64,000 nt of DNA. It comes from Artemisia argyi. Its lineage: Eukaryota; Streptophyta; Magnoliopsida; Asterales; Asteraceae. Below the pieces are notes generated by a model. The model did not search any database. It was given only the letters and a program-made list of their open reading frames with translations, and had not been told where the DNA came from. Shown in pieces: positions 55,245-64,000 of the stretch. Location of the stretch: positions 65,908,440 to 65,972,439 of the forward strand of contig CM060702.1 in the NCBI GenBank assembly GCA_030686995.1, given 5' to 3'. Within the stretch, counting starts at the first letter, position 1. Each line of letters starts with the position of its first letter. The position numbers were made by a program, and so were the translations under genes.

Positions 55245-56071
55245 CTTAGAACACTTGTGTAGAAATGGATCTTGTAGAAAGTGTAGAATTAACCAAGTAT
55301 CGAAAAACTTTGCACAACTTCGGATTGCGAAACCTTGATCAACAGGGATTGCGAAACTATGTTGAATAAGGATTGCGAAACTTTTTGAATTCCAATGATT
55401 TCGAAAATTTCTCAGCTGTGATTTCGAAATTGGGATTGCGAAACTTTGTAAATTTCGAAAAATTAAGGTTTGCGAAATAAGAAGATTTCGAAACTTAATT
55501 TCAGTTTGCGATAAATGCGTGATTTCGAAAAAATTGGATGTTTTCAAAAAACACAAAGTTACGAGCACAGTTTTCGAAATTGTACAATTTCGAAAACTTT
55601 TCAAAAGTCGAAGTACTTAACTTTCTTATACAAGAAAGAAAATACTGAGTCCACACAAACTAAGTCGAGGTAGTGCACGTAGAGTAGATCTCGAAATAGG
55701 TACCAATGAAAGATTTCGATAACTTGGCATATTTTGTTTTCCAAAGAAAGCAATCCAAAAACTTGTTTTTATTTCAAGATTCTTGTACTTTTATGTGTAA
55801 AATGAAGAGATCTTTAAGAAAGTTGAAAACTTTAAGAACTTTTCAAAAACTTTTAAAATTGCGAAAAATAGTACAAAAAATCCCTAATCGAATTTTATAA
55901 GAAAAAGTTGTAACTTTTTGTTTGTTTTGATTTGTAGCACAAGTTTGTAAGCAAATATGTGATAAAAACCAAGAAACAAGCAAGAAAGTACAAAAATTTC
56001 ACAAAAAATTCGAATTAAAGAACAAGTTTAAGAACAAACTCAATGAAAAACAAAAGCTACACCTTCATATG
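55245..56071 (-). promoter_or_regulatory. Copia element G leader with clustered CGAAA motifs
   Basis: An untranslated leader between primer-binding site and gag. From 55302 to 55588 CGAAA occurs 13 times, mostly as TTTCGAAA or TTGCGAAAC, on average every 22 bases. No gene is seen. Confidence 0.6.
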
Positions 56072-56084
56072 GCGAATGATACCA
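56072..56084 (-). promoter_or_regulatory. Primer-binding site of Copia element G
   Basis: TGGTATCATTCGC on the minus strand, two bases beyond the LTR end. The first eight bases match the initiator tRNA-Met type. Confidence 0.7.
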
Positions 56085-56086
56085 CT

Positions 56087-56440
56087 TGTTAGGTCACTAT
56101 TTAGTAAACACAAGCATAATAATGATAGAAATGAGATGAGAAAAGAGATTGGGTGATTATATGAATAAGAGAAATATAAGTGCAAGAGTTTCCTTAAGAA
56201 ATCAAATAACCAACCAAGTTTACAAGTGACCTAAAGGTTCTATTTATAGGGAAGGAGCTAGGGCAACACTCCCTCTCCTTCCTTTCTCCAAATCGTGTGG
56301 GCTTAAAGCCCATGGACCTTTTGTCTAAAGTCTAGTAAACTTGTAATATTACATAAGTATGAATAAATAATAGTTAAGCAACCTAGCATTATTACAAATG
56401 ACCGAGACTTCATTAAATAGTGAAAACTATGATCCCAACA
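56087..56440 (-). repeat. 5' LTR of Copia element G (354 bp)
   Basis: Minus-strand ends TGTTGGGATCATAG and GTGACCTAACA. A minus-strand TATAAATAG promoter word lies at about plus 56252. AGTTA follows on the right (56441-56445). Its first 87 bases (plus order) match 63914-64000 with one difference. Confidence 0.85.
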
Positions 56441-59233
56441 AGTTATCCAATGGTCCCAGAAACAAGTGGGAAAGCTCAAGTGGGTATAGGAAACCCTAAT
56501 GGGTCAATATAAAAAGGAGGAGAAAGGAGCTGAGAGAGTTGGTTAGTTAGTGTAATATAGCTTTAGTTTAATTTTAGTTACTTTCAAAATTATTGTAATT
56601 GTTAATTTTCTGTTAAGAACTTCATTTGTAATTTGTGTACTCTTAATTAATCTAATTTCCAGTTTAGTAAAATTCAAGTTCCAGTTTGATTTTCAGTTTA
56701 ATCAAAAATAAAAAAATATATATAAAGAAAAACAAATAAAATAGAAAATTTGGTGGTCTCCAATCTTGAAGCAGAAAAAGAGAGTGGATGTGGCATGGTT
56801 TAGTGTTTCACGGGAAACCATAGGATTGTGGTTTAAGTTTTTGGTTCAGCCTAGTTCTGAGCTTGGATATATTGTAAGGAATTTTTCCATTTCTATGCAT
56901 TATATGTTATTCTTAGCTAAGTTTATTGTTTGTTGTTTATTCTAGTCCATTTATGCTTGTTACATGTTAGTATAAGCTTGATTTTCTGATCATGGTCACA
57001 GTCCTTCAATTTACTTCATTAATTTGTTAAAAACAGTCAATCAAGGGGTGTTTGGATTTGAGCAATCTACTGACCTCATAAGCTTTTCAGTAGGAAACAC
57101 TTATTGAAACTTCATTATTAGTATCCACTTAGAGTAGATTGAGCATCACATTGGTAGGTTTCAAGTTAAAATTCAATGTTGGACTATATTTTGCATAACA
57201 GTGGGACTGTTGGGATTTAAGACCCCACATTCATCAAATCGTCTCATATCTTGATAAGATTGTTTAGTTTAGTCTTAATTTAGGTTAAGGTATCATTTAT
57301 AATCATTTAGGGAGGATTAAGATTCATAAAAGTCTGAGTTGCCACAATTTTTGAAAAGTCAAAGTTTACTTACTCAGTTTTTGCACCACATTTCAAATCA
57401 GTTTCTAGAGTTTGTTAGTTAATGAAAATGAATTTGGCTTGCTGATTTGAAAAATTCACCAGCTTGTGTGTAAATCTCAAAAAGAAAACTAGAATTTGGA
57501 ATTGTTTTGCTAAATTAGAAGTGGTCTCAAAGATGGATGACTGCTAAAAAGGTTGCCCTGTTTCTCAGTTTTGAGCTAGGTTTCAAGTGCTCATAAATAG
57601 CTCAACTCTTGGTGAACTAGTGAGATTCTTGTTAATTTAGACTCTCCCCTAGGTAGTTATCAGAAATCAAGGGTTGGCTTTGCATGTACGGCTTGTTGAG
57701 TGCTAATAATTAAGCCGTCTTTGGGCTTGTTGCAGCACTACTGCTGCTGTGTTTCTGGTTCGTGCACTGTAGCAGCTGCAGCTGCCCAACCGCACCTGTT
57801 CTGTGGGTCCCACAGACCACATAAGTGGGCCCCACACCTTCCCCTTTAGTTCATTAGATCCCCCACCTGGCCCTCTACAGATTTCTAGCAATTTTGTGCC
57901 CCCAATCCCCCTGTGGGCCCCCTGATTTAGCTCCCAAAATCTGTCCATTTCTCTAGTTCTAGCATGGGTCAAAAGTGAGTCTTTTGACCCATTTGCTTAT
58001 TCTGAGCTTCAACCTTGTTATTACTAGTTCCAATTAGTCCATTTCAGTAGTTTTTATCAATTTCCACCCTTGTGGGCCCCACAGAGGCTAAAAAGCTAGA
58101 AAAAGTCAATTAAAGTCAACTTTTAGCCCTTTTAGTGTCCATTTTACTCATTTTTGAGTTTTGAGAAAGTTGTTTTCATAAAAGTTTGTTGTTTTTATTT
58201 GTAAAATAAGTTTCCAAAAGAAAAATCCAAAAAAGTTAATTTAATTTTTAAGTGATAGTTTCTATTTAATCTTATTTAAATTTTATTTTTCATTTTTAAT
58301 TTTTTATTAAGTACTTAGCTATTTTATATTTTTCTTAAATTCCTCTTATATTAAAGTATTTATAATAATTTTCTCAGATTTTTATTTTATCATTTAGTAT
58401 TTACTAGAATTAATCTTAGTTTTATTAATAATTAATTAATAATAAGTTTTAAATAGCATAATTAGTGTTTATTAAGTAAAACCTAGTTTTTATATTTTTC
58501 CTAGATTTTATATAATGTAAAATAATTTTAGAAATTTTCTTGTAATTTTTACTGTTCATTTTCTATTTTCCTTAATTTAAAATAGTTTAATTAGATAATT
58601 AATAATTAATTAGTAATTAATTAATAGAAAATCTACAAAAAGACAAAAACACTTATTTTTAATTTTAAAACTTATTTTTAGTTATTTTATAATTTTAGAA
58701 ATTTTATTTTCATTTTTCTAGTGTTTAAATAATATTGTATTATATTTAAGTTGTTTAAATATTAATAATTAGTAATAATTAGTAATTAATTAATATTATA
58801 TAATTAAATAGTGTAAAAATTTATTTTCTTTTTCTGAAAATTTTCTTTTACCTTTTAGTTTATAAAAAAGTCATTTTCACCCCCTGGGTGTTTTCAGATT
58901 TCAGTTTTCCCTTTTTATTTCGTACGTCTACGTTATTTTAAACGTAAACGTACGCGTTTTTAGTTTTAAACGTTTCTGGTTTTTCCAACTTTCAAGTCTT
59001 ATTCTTATAGCTTATTTAAGCTATTTCTTTGTATATTCCTTAGCTTAATCACTCACAAACCCCTTTTCATCCAAATTCACCCGATCACAAAGCCGTTTTG
59101 ATCACAATCCACACCTCGTCGGGACATAACGACCCGGGGAAACACTATATTCCGCGGAGCATTGAGCCTTAGGAGTTTGACTTGTTTGACCACATCTGTG
59201 GTTGAATTTAGTTGACCGCTTTTTCCTCAATCA
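56441..59233 (+). repeat. 5' LTR of element E, 3' portion
   Basis: It starts with AGTTA after Copia LTR G and continues sequence that in the 3' LTR breaks off at 63913. CAATATAAAAAGG (56508-56520) is a likely TATA region. 58200-58860 is extremely AT-rich with TTAATTAAT palindromes, as in element D (43080-43400). It ends TTCCTCAATCA. No gene seen; the small frame at 57703-57972 is not supported. Confidence 0.78.
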
Positions 59234-59238
59234 AATTT

Positions 59239-59256
59239 TGGCGCCGCTGCCGGGGA
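59239..59256 (+). promoter_or_regulatory. Primer-binding site of element E
   Basis: TGGCGCCGCTGCCGGGGA, one base from the tRNA-Asp-type Athila site. It starts six bases after the LTR end. Confidence 0.82.
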
Positions 59257-59559
59257 GGTTGTGCGTGTTTTCTAAACGGTTTTACAGATTAGTGAATCTG
59301 GATATACACTCACTGTACATTTATCCATCCTTTGTTCATATTTTCCCTTTATCAAAACAAAACCGTTCACGAAAACTTTTTAAAATCAGTTTTCAATGAA
59401 CACAAAAAACCAAAAAGATTTTCTTTCTCATTTGTACAAAATGTTTAACCAAAAACCCAAAAATATCCATCTTTACCCTCCTACCTTTTTGATTCTTCAT
59501 CCCTTTACCCTCTATCCGTTTGATTCTCACTTCTTACACTTGTCCCGTAATTGATTCTA

Positions 59560-61806
59560 ATGGCATCTCTCGATGACGATTTCTTTGAACAATGGGCCTT
59601 TGAGAGCAAAATTGAAAAACTTATGGCCTTGTCAAAAATTTCGAGATGTCGTAGTGATTATGATGGACCTTCAATTCCTATTCCCTCTCTGGTGAGGGAA
59701 ATGAATCAAGAAACCGAGGTGACAAAGGACCATGTACTTCCCTCTGACGATGGAAGTGCTAAATACGTCCAACCTACGGTTATCCAAAAACCTAAGCTCA
59801 CAAATGCTCCTAAACCTTCAAGAATCAATCCTGATCTTTCACGATATAAGGTTATAAGGTCATCAAGCAAACGTACAGAGCTTAGGGCAGTGACTAAAAA
59901 GAACGACTTGCCCAATCTTCACGTTCATCAAGAACCAAAACCCGAGACCATAACGGAAGTGGTGGAAATTGCTAGCTCTAAGAGCACACCACTTGTCCCA
60001 CTTCCGGATTTTATTCCTTGTGTTGGTTGTGGTGAGCCACTTTTTGGTTTGCCATGTCATTGGTGTACATGTGTGCAATGTGGTAATGATATTCAAAACG
60101 GGAGTTGTTTGTTTTGTGGGTCGAGTAATTCATTTGCTTATGATCCTAATCTGAACTCATTTAACGACTCTTCAAATTTTTCCAATTACCCATCACATTC
60201 ATACGAGCAAGAATCATATTATCCATACCACAATGATTGTTCGTATCAAAATACACCAAAATTTTCGTGTGAATATTGTGGAGGTCCTCACCAAGGTTTT
60301 GATTGTCAAAATAATCAAAATTTTGGTTACGACCAATATCCATACAATTCACCAAACCAGACTCAACAGTTTAACTGTTGTGAGTACTGTGGTGGCCCAC
60401 ACTACAGTTCTGATTGTCAATCGGGCAACACGCTTGTCTATGAGCAGTTTCCTGATAACAATTATGACTCTAGCACATACGACCCACAGCCACATCAGTC
60501 TTACTGTTGTGAATATTGTGGAGGTCCTCACTTTAGCTCGGATTGTCAAACAAGGAATCCATTTGTTTGTAACAATTATGACTATTCATGTCAAGACCCA
60601 CCTCCACAAGACCCAATTACCCAAGCAACCCCTCAATTCCCGCAAGACCTTTGTGATAAGGTTCTTGAAGCATTTAAAAAATTTAAGGAGGGGTTGGCTA
60701 CTACATCGTTTCAAGAATCTCGTGAAAAATCAATGGCAGAATTACTTGCTGAAGAACGAGATGCTAGAAACGAAATGAGCATGGAAGAATTACTTGCTGA
60801 GCAAAGAGCGGCTAAAATACGTGCCAATCTTCGCTATGCTGCTCTATATGATGATGATGATGACAGTGATGATGATGAAGATAACATTGTTATTATTCAA
60901 AAAGATTCATCAGATTCATCTGTTGTGATTCCTTCCATGGAGAATCAGGGAGAAAATTATGTGACGAAGTCACTAGCCGTTGATCAAATGGAACTTGAAA
61001 ATTCCATAACTGCTAGTACTTCTAAACTCCCTCAGTCTGTTGTTATCACACCCGAAGTTCACACTCACTCTCTAAACATGGGGGATGAGCATCTTAGCAC
61101 TGTTCCTAATAAGGAATTGGACGAATTAATAAAGTCTAGTGTTGAGATCCTTGTCCCAATCCCAGGAGAGTCACAGGGAACTTTGGATGATATGTGTGAT
61201 ATTCCTTTCCCCATTGAGTGGACTAAAGATCAATTTGAGACTTTCTCAGATTTTAGCGATGATTGTACATCTTATGGAGACATCGAGTATGTTGAGGCGT
61301 CAGTTTCACATTCTGATGCTGATCATCTTCTTGAGGAGTTCGCTGATGAACTTGCTCACATCGATCCACTTTCATTGGAAAGTGATGATGGTCTCCTCGA
61401 TTTCCAAGCCGATCTGGGAGAAATTGAAAGTCTCCTATCTCATGATCCGTCACTCACTTCTGATCCCAGCAGTCCAATAGAGAATGTTAATCTCTTTGTT
61501 CCCGAAACATTCGATACGACTCTCACCAATCCTCTATTTGAATTCGAATCTGAATTCACTATGATTTCTAACAATCCAATCTTTGACGAGGATTGTGATG
61601 AGTCCACAATGGAACATGAGTTCACAAATTCACATCTTGTGAATAATTCTCTTCATGAGGAGTTCTCCGGTGAACTCACTCATCATATCACGACTCCTCC
61701 GGAGTTTGATATCCCGGGGGGAGATGCACTCAATCATGAGAATTTGCAAATTCCCACCCACCCTCCTGGGATGTTTTTGAGCTTACCCTTTGAAATCCAA
61801 ACTTAG
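59560..61806 (+). CDS. Zinc-knuckle protein of element E (748 aa), acidic C-terminal half
   Basis: It starts at ATG 59560 (MASLDDDFFEQW); the in-frame TTG upstream is not needed. Residues 154-190 form a Cys-rich block (CVGCGE, CHWCTCVQC, CLFC) that could bind zinc. Three CX2CX3HX4C knuckles follow at 237-249, 274-286 and 317-329 (CEYCGGPHQGFDC, CEYCGGPHYSSDC, CEYCGGPHFSSDC), in an Asn/Tyr/Gln-rich setting. Residues 380-420 hold duplicated MAELLAEERDA and MEELLAEQRAA helices. Then comes DDDDDSDDDED and a long acidic tail. It sits in the gag position, but I see no capsid domain. Knuckles of this type bind nucleic acid, so an RNA-packaging role is plausible (inference). The same frame reopens after the TAG and runs to 62085. 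Confidence 0.75.
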   Translation: MASLDDDFFEQWAFESKIEKLMALSKISRCRSDYDGPSIPIPSLVREMNQETEVTKDHVLPSDDGSAKYVQPTVIQKPKLTNAPKPSRINPDLSRYKVIRSSSKRTELRAVTKKNDLPNLHVHQEPKPETITEVVEIASSKSTPLVPLPDFIPCVGCGEPLFGLPCHWCTCVQCGNDIQNGSCLFCGSSNSFAYDPNLNSFNDSSNFSNYPSHSYEQESYYPYHNDCSYQNTPKFSCEYCGGPHQGFDCQNNQNFGYDQYPYNSPNQTQQFNCCEYCGGPHYSSDCQSGNTLVYEQFPDNNYDSSTYDPQPHQSYCCEYCGGPHFSSDCQTRNPFVCNNYDYSCQDPPPQDPITQATPQFPQDLCDKVLEAFKKFKEGLATTSFQESREKSMAELLAEERDARNEMSMEELLAEQRAAKIRANLRYAALYDDDDDSDDDEDNIVIIQKDSSDSSVVIPSMENQGENYVTKSLAVDQMELENSITASTSKLPQSVVITPEVHTHSLNMGDEHLSTVPNKELDELIKSSVEILVPIPGESQGTLDDMCDIPFPIEWTKDQFETFSDFSDDCTSYGDIEYVEASVSHSDADHLLEEFADELAHIDPLSLESDDGLLDFQADLGEIESLLSHDPSLTSDPSSPIENVNLFVPETFDTTLTNPLFEFESEFTMISNNPIFDEDCDESTMEHEFTNSHLVNNSLHEEFSGELTHHITTPPEFDIPGGDALNHENLQIPTHPPGMFLSLPFEIQT

Positions 61807-62085
61807 GCTACGGAGCCTGCTCTCGAGGAAGAAGATCAAATCATGCTTTTTATCATGATTTTCTTCCTTTTCTTCACCTACAGGGTGACTTCTTCTCTTC
61901 TTCACTCCTTCGGGAGTGAGGACACTATCTTTGATCCCGGCATTTTCATGTACCATTATCTTGAGCCGGATACTTATCTCATCGGTGTGGAACTTTCACG
62001 TGCTTCAAATGTTTGTCCAAACATCTTGAATGAAAGTCCGATTGAGATTGTTTCTTCCACATCATGCTTCCCCAAGGACAAATGA
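61807..62085 (+). pseudogene. In-frame continuation of the element E protein beyond one TAG
   Basis: Directly after TAG (61804-61806) the same frame reads ATEPALEEEDQIMLFIMIFF, then SFGSEDTIFDPGIFMYHY and LNESPIEIVSS to a stop at 62085. Proteins that I recall from Asteraceae have GSEDTIFDPGI at this place, so the TAG probably replaces a sense codon (CAG to TAG is one step). Readthrough cannot be excluded. Confidence 0.6.
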
Positions 62086-62095
62086 ATTCGGGGTC

Positions 62096-62298
62096 GAGTC
62101 ACGCTAGCGACTCGGTAAACAAAAATAGAGCATGCTTATAGGGTTTTCACCCTAAGTGTGGGGGAGTCCCCCACGCTATGATTACATATGAAGTGAAAAT
62201 ACAAAATGGTGTTTTCCACGCTTAGCTTGTAATGTTGCCCTTGTACGTTCAAAATGTCGGCATAATAGTCGGGATTTTGAATATTGAGGACAATATTC
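62096..62298 (+). other. 3' UTR hairpin set of element E
   Basis: In order after the coding end: GAGTC/GACTC with ACGCTAGC in the loop (62096-62113), then GGTAAACAAA; AGGGT/ACCCT around TTTC (62140-62153); GTGGGGGA/TCCCCCAC (62158-62174); GAATATTG/CAATATTC around AGGA (62279-62298), followed by CTAAGTGTGGGGGG. Confidence 0.8.
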
Positions 62299-62462
62299 AT
62301 GCTAAGTGTGGGGGGGGGTATTCGCTATTCTAGCGAATTTTATCACATTTTACTATATAATACCCCCGTTTTTAGCCAAATTTCAAAAATTTTTCACTGG
62401 TGCTTGAAAATTTTTGTGGTAATCAGTCCGCCTTGTCTAACCAACAAAAGGGATTGGCTAGT

Positions 62463-62803
62463 CCAGGAGCAAACGGCTCTTGGTAAAGACATCTCAAATC
62501 CGTTTACGGCTTGCAATTTGCCCAAAATTGTATGGTACCTCAACTCGCCATATCCCATAAAGCGAGTGAGTTGGCTAGCCCGCAAGATTATGGCTTGTGG
62601 TAAAGGCAGTGGAAAATCCATAATTGGTAATCAGCTCACCAAGATGTTGACTATTCCATCAAGAGTTGGCTAGTCCAGAAGCAAACGGCTTCTGGTAAAG
62701 ACTAATCAAATCCGTTGACAGCTGGTGGTTTGCACAAAATCACACGGTTATCAGGTGTGCCACAGTTCTTACACCTGGCTACTCCAGAAGTGATGGCTTT
62801 TGG
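62463..62803 (+). other. Array of four conserved hairpins, element E
   Basis: CCAGGAGC/GCTCTTGG (62463-62483), CCGCAAG/CTTGTGG (62580-62600), CCAGAAGC/GCTTCTGG (62675-62695) and CCAGAAG/CTTTTGG (62784-62803). All are flanked by GGCTA-type 5' words and GTAAAG 3' words. Mismatches to a perfect stem are G-U pairs. The array ends 60 bases before the polypurine tract. Confidence 0.82.
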
Positions 62804-62864
62804 TAAAGAGTTTAAAATCCATCAAGTTTTCAAAACAGTTATTGCTAGGGACTAGCAATAGTTT

Positions 62865-62876
62865 AGTGTGGGGGAT
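62865..62876 (+). promoter_or_regulatory. Polypurine tract of element E
   Basis: AGTGTGGGGGAT directly before the LTR start TGATGAGTGC. Confidence 0.85.
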
Positions 62877-63913
62877 TGATGAGTGCTCAAACACTCATCA
62901 TTTTTGGTGTAATCTGAACTGCAAAACATACAAAAACACTCAGAAATGCATCAAAATACTGAAAATATTTCAAAATTGTGTTTTATATGTTTTAGATGCA
63001 AAATGAGCAAAAACAGATGAAAAACGTACAAAGTTTGCATAATTGGCAGTTTCAGTCCCCCAACTTTCATAAAATGACAAAACTAGTCCCTGGATATTCA
63101 AAATATGGAAAATTATCACCAAAGGTCCTTTTACAATCATAAGTTGTCATATTTTGTCCTTTGGTGAAAAATTGGAAAAGTTTTGGAAATTTACAAATTC
63201 AGTCCCTGGAGTTTCAGATTTTGGCAGAATTGGTCCCTGGTGGGATATTTTTGAAAGGAAAATCATTTTTTGTCCTTGGAAAATCAAAATGTGTCAAAAA
63301 TAGTCCTTGGAATGAAAGATTGGTGAAATGGCAATTTTAGTCCCCGAGGTTTGGAAACTTACAAATTTGGTCCCCGGGAAATTTTGAAAAACGAAAATGG
63401 CAAAATTGGTTCTTGGTTTGTTGGTGTTTAGCAATATTGGTTCTTTGAAGCAATATGAGAAAAATACAAAATCAGTCCTTAATGTTTGGGTGTATTACAT
63501 TTTTGATCCTTGTGTTGTTTCTAATATACTAAACCAAATGGACCCTAAATATTACATAAACAAACACCACCCTTAAGCCTGATCCAACAAACAAAACCTG
63601 ATCCACAACACACCCCTTGGCCCAATCACAAAAAAACAGCCCACCCCCTAATTTATTACTCCTCGTTTTAAAGAATAAACCCTTCCCAGTCAAACCCTTT
63701 GACTCCACATCACTCCCCTCCAAAACCAATCCCTGCAACTCCATCATCACCTATCCACTCATCACTACCACTGCCTCGCTCAACCCCTCTACATCTTATC
63801 CCTCCAAACAACTACAAGCCAAGATTACACCCCTGGCACCAATAACCAAGAAGAAAAATCCAAAAGAGAGTTTGGCGCCAAATTGCTCAATGGCCAAGAT
63901 CAAATTGCAGTTA
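62877..63913 (+). repeat. 3' LTR of element E, 5' portion
   Basis: Its first bases (TGATGAGTG...CACTCATCA) form a short inverted repeat, as in element D. A GTCC-centred two-step tandem repeat fills 63050-63545. It breaks off at AGTTA (63909-63913), where a Copia LTR begins. The open frame at 63617-63919 is not supported as a gene. Confidence 0.78.
63050..63545 (+). repeat. Two-step tandem repeat in the LTR (about 31 + 38 bp)
   Basis: GTCC-type words (GTCCCTGG, GTCCTTGG, GTCCCCGG) start at 63055, 63086, 63125, 63156, 63202, 63233, 63272, 63303, 63340, 63370, 63409, 63440, 63475, 63505 and 63541. Steps alternate between about 31 and about 35-46. The sequence between is A/T-rich and variable. 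Confidence 0.7.
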
Positions 63914-64000
63914 TGTTAGGTCACCATTTAGTAAACACAAGCATAATAATGATAGAAATGAGATGAGAAAAGAGATTGGGTGATTATATGAATAAGAGAA
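63914..64000. mobile_element. Start of a second Copia G-type LTR, cut by the window end
   Basis: TGTTAGGTCACC... matches 56087-56173 with one transition (C for T at 63925). It is preceded by AGTTA, the same word that follows the LTR at 56440. Confidence 0.85.

Larger units (their letters stand above)
56441..63913 (+). mobile_element. Element E: non-autonomous relative of Athila element D
   Basis: Visible order: last 2.8 kb of the 5' LTR (56441-59233), primer-binding site, one gene (59560-61806, with a further in-frame piece to 62085), structured 3' UTR, polypurine tract, first 1037 bp of the 3' LTR (62877-63913). LTR ends, polypurine tract and 3' UTR match element D, but pol is absent. The LTR is interrupted at the same AGTTA site in both copies by Copia LTR sequence. 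Confidence 0.82.

Noticed and set aside
57703..57972. 89-codon minus-strand frame in element E's 5' LTR
   Set aside because: It lies within LTR sequence, with no domain and no conservation visible in the corresponding part of element D.

Overview
The window is plant nuclear DNA made almost entirely of transposable elements, many nested in one another. I found no convincing host gene, tRNA, rRNA or CRISPR array. The Gag, Pol and zinc-knuckle proteins belong to the plant Ty3/Gypsy Tat and Athila lineages and to Ty1/Copia. Their wording resembles proteins I associate with Asteraceae (daisy family), possibly the Anthemideae. That taxonomic guess rests on memory of such families, not on a search. 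The DNA is AT-rich with long poly-T, TA and ATT tracts, as expected of repeat-rich intergenic plant chromatin.

Layout. (1) 1-3491: no supported gene, followed by a minus-strand Copia LTR (3492-3851) that cuts the LTR of the next element. (2) 3852-18869: a decayed Tat-type Gypsy element on the minus strand, with an antisense extra gene at its 3' end (4087-5037, plus strand). Its gag is split at a CCTTC target site by a 7.7 kb Copia-like element (10483-18159) whose LTRs are almost identical although its interior codes for nothing. (3) 18870-24175: sparse DNA with DNA-transposon debris: two hAT-type MITEs (one with a perfect 8-bp target duplication), a PIF/Harbinger remnant with TTA duplication, a fold-back element and microsatellites. 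(4) 24176-42731: a non-LTR retrotransposon (LINE) locus in an inverted arrangement. Two LINE 3' fragments point away from each other, joined by trinucleotide arrays and an AT-rich minisatellite. Element A (24504-32547, minus, TSD CTTGC) sits inside the left LINE fragment. Element B (33196-41438, plus, TSD GTTTA) sits in the minisatellite, and solo LTR C (38655-40216, TSD GAACA) sits in B's 3' LTR. (5) 42732-50903: element D, an Athila-type element on the minus strand with protease, RT, RNase H and integrase, broken by stops and frameshifts. (6) 50904-about 54150: an LTR-like block (F), then a truncated Copia gag and LTR (G, to 56440). (7) 56441-64000: element E, a plus-strand non-autonomous relative of D encoding one zinc-knuckle protein. 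The same Copia LTR sits at the same AGTTA site on both sides of E.

How the parts relate. D carries a full (now broken) pol set. E shares D's LTR ends, PPT and 3' untranslated architecture but has no pol. A has an intact 843-codon Gag-protease frame and no RT or integrase. B is a shorter, broken relative of A. These look like non-autonomous elements that depended on enzymes supplied in trans. The most interesting unexplained structure is non-coding. A, B, D and E share an ordered set of hairpins in the 3' UTR with compensatory changes. D and E add an array of four hairpins just before the PPT. A, B and C carry dense TGACGSCGTCA palindromes next to the LTR TATA box.
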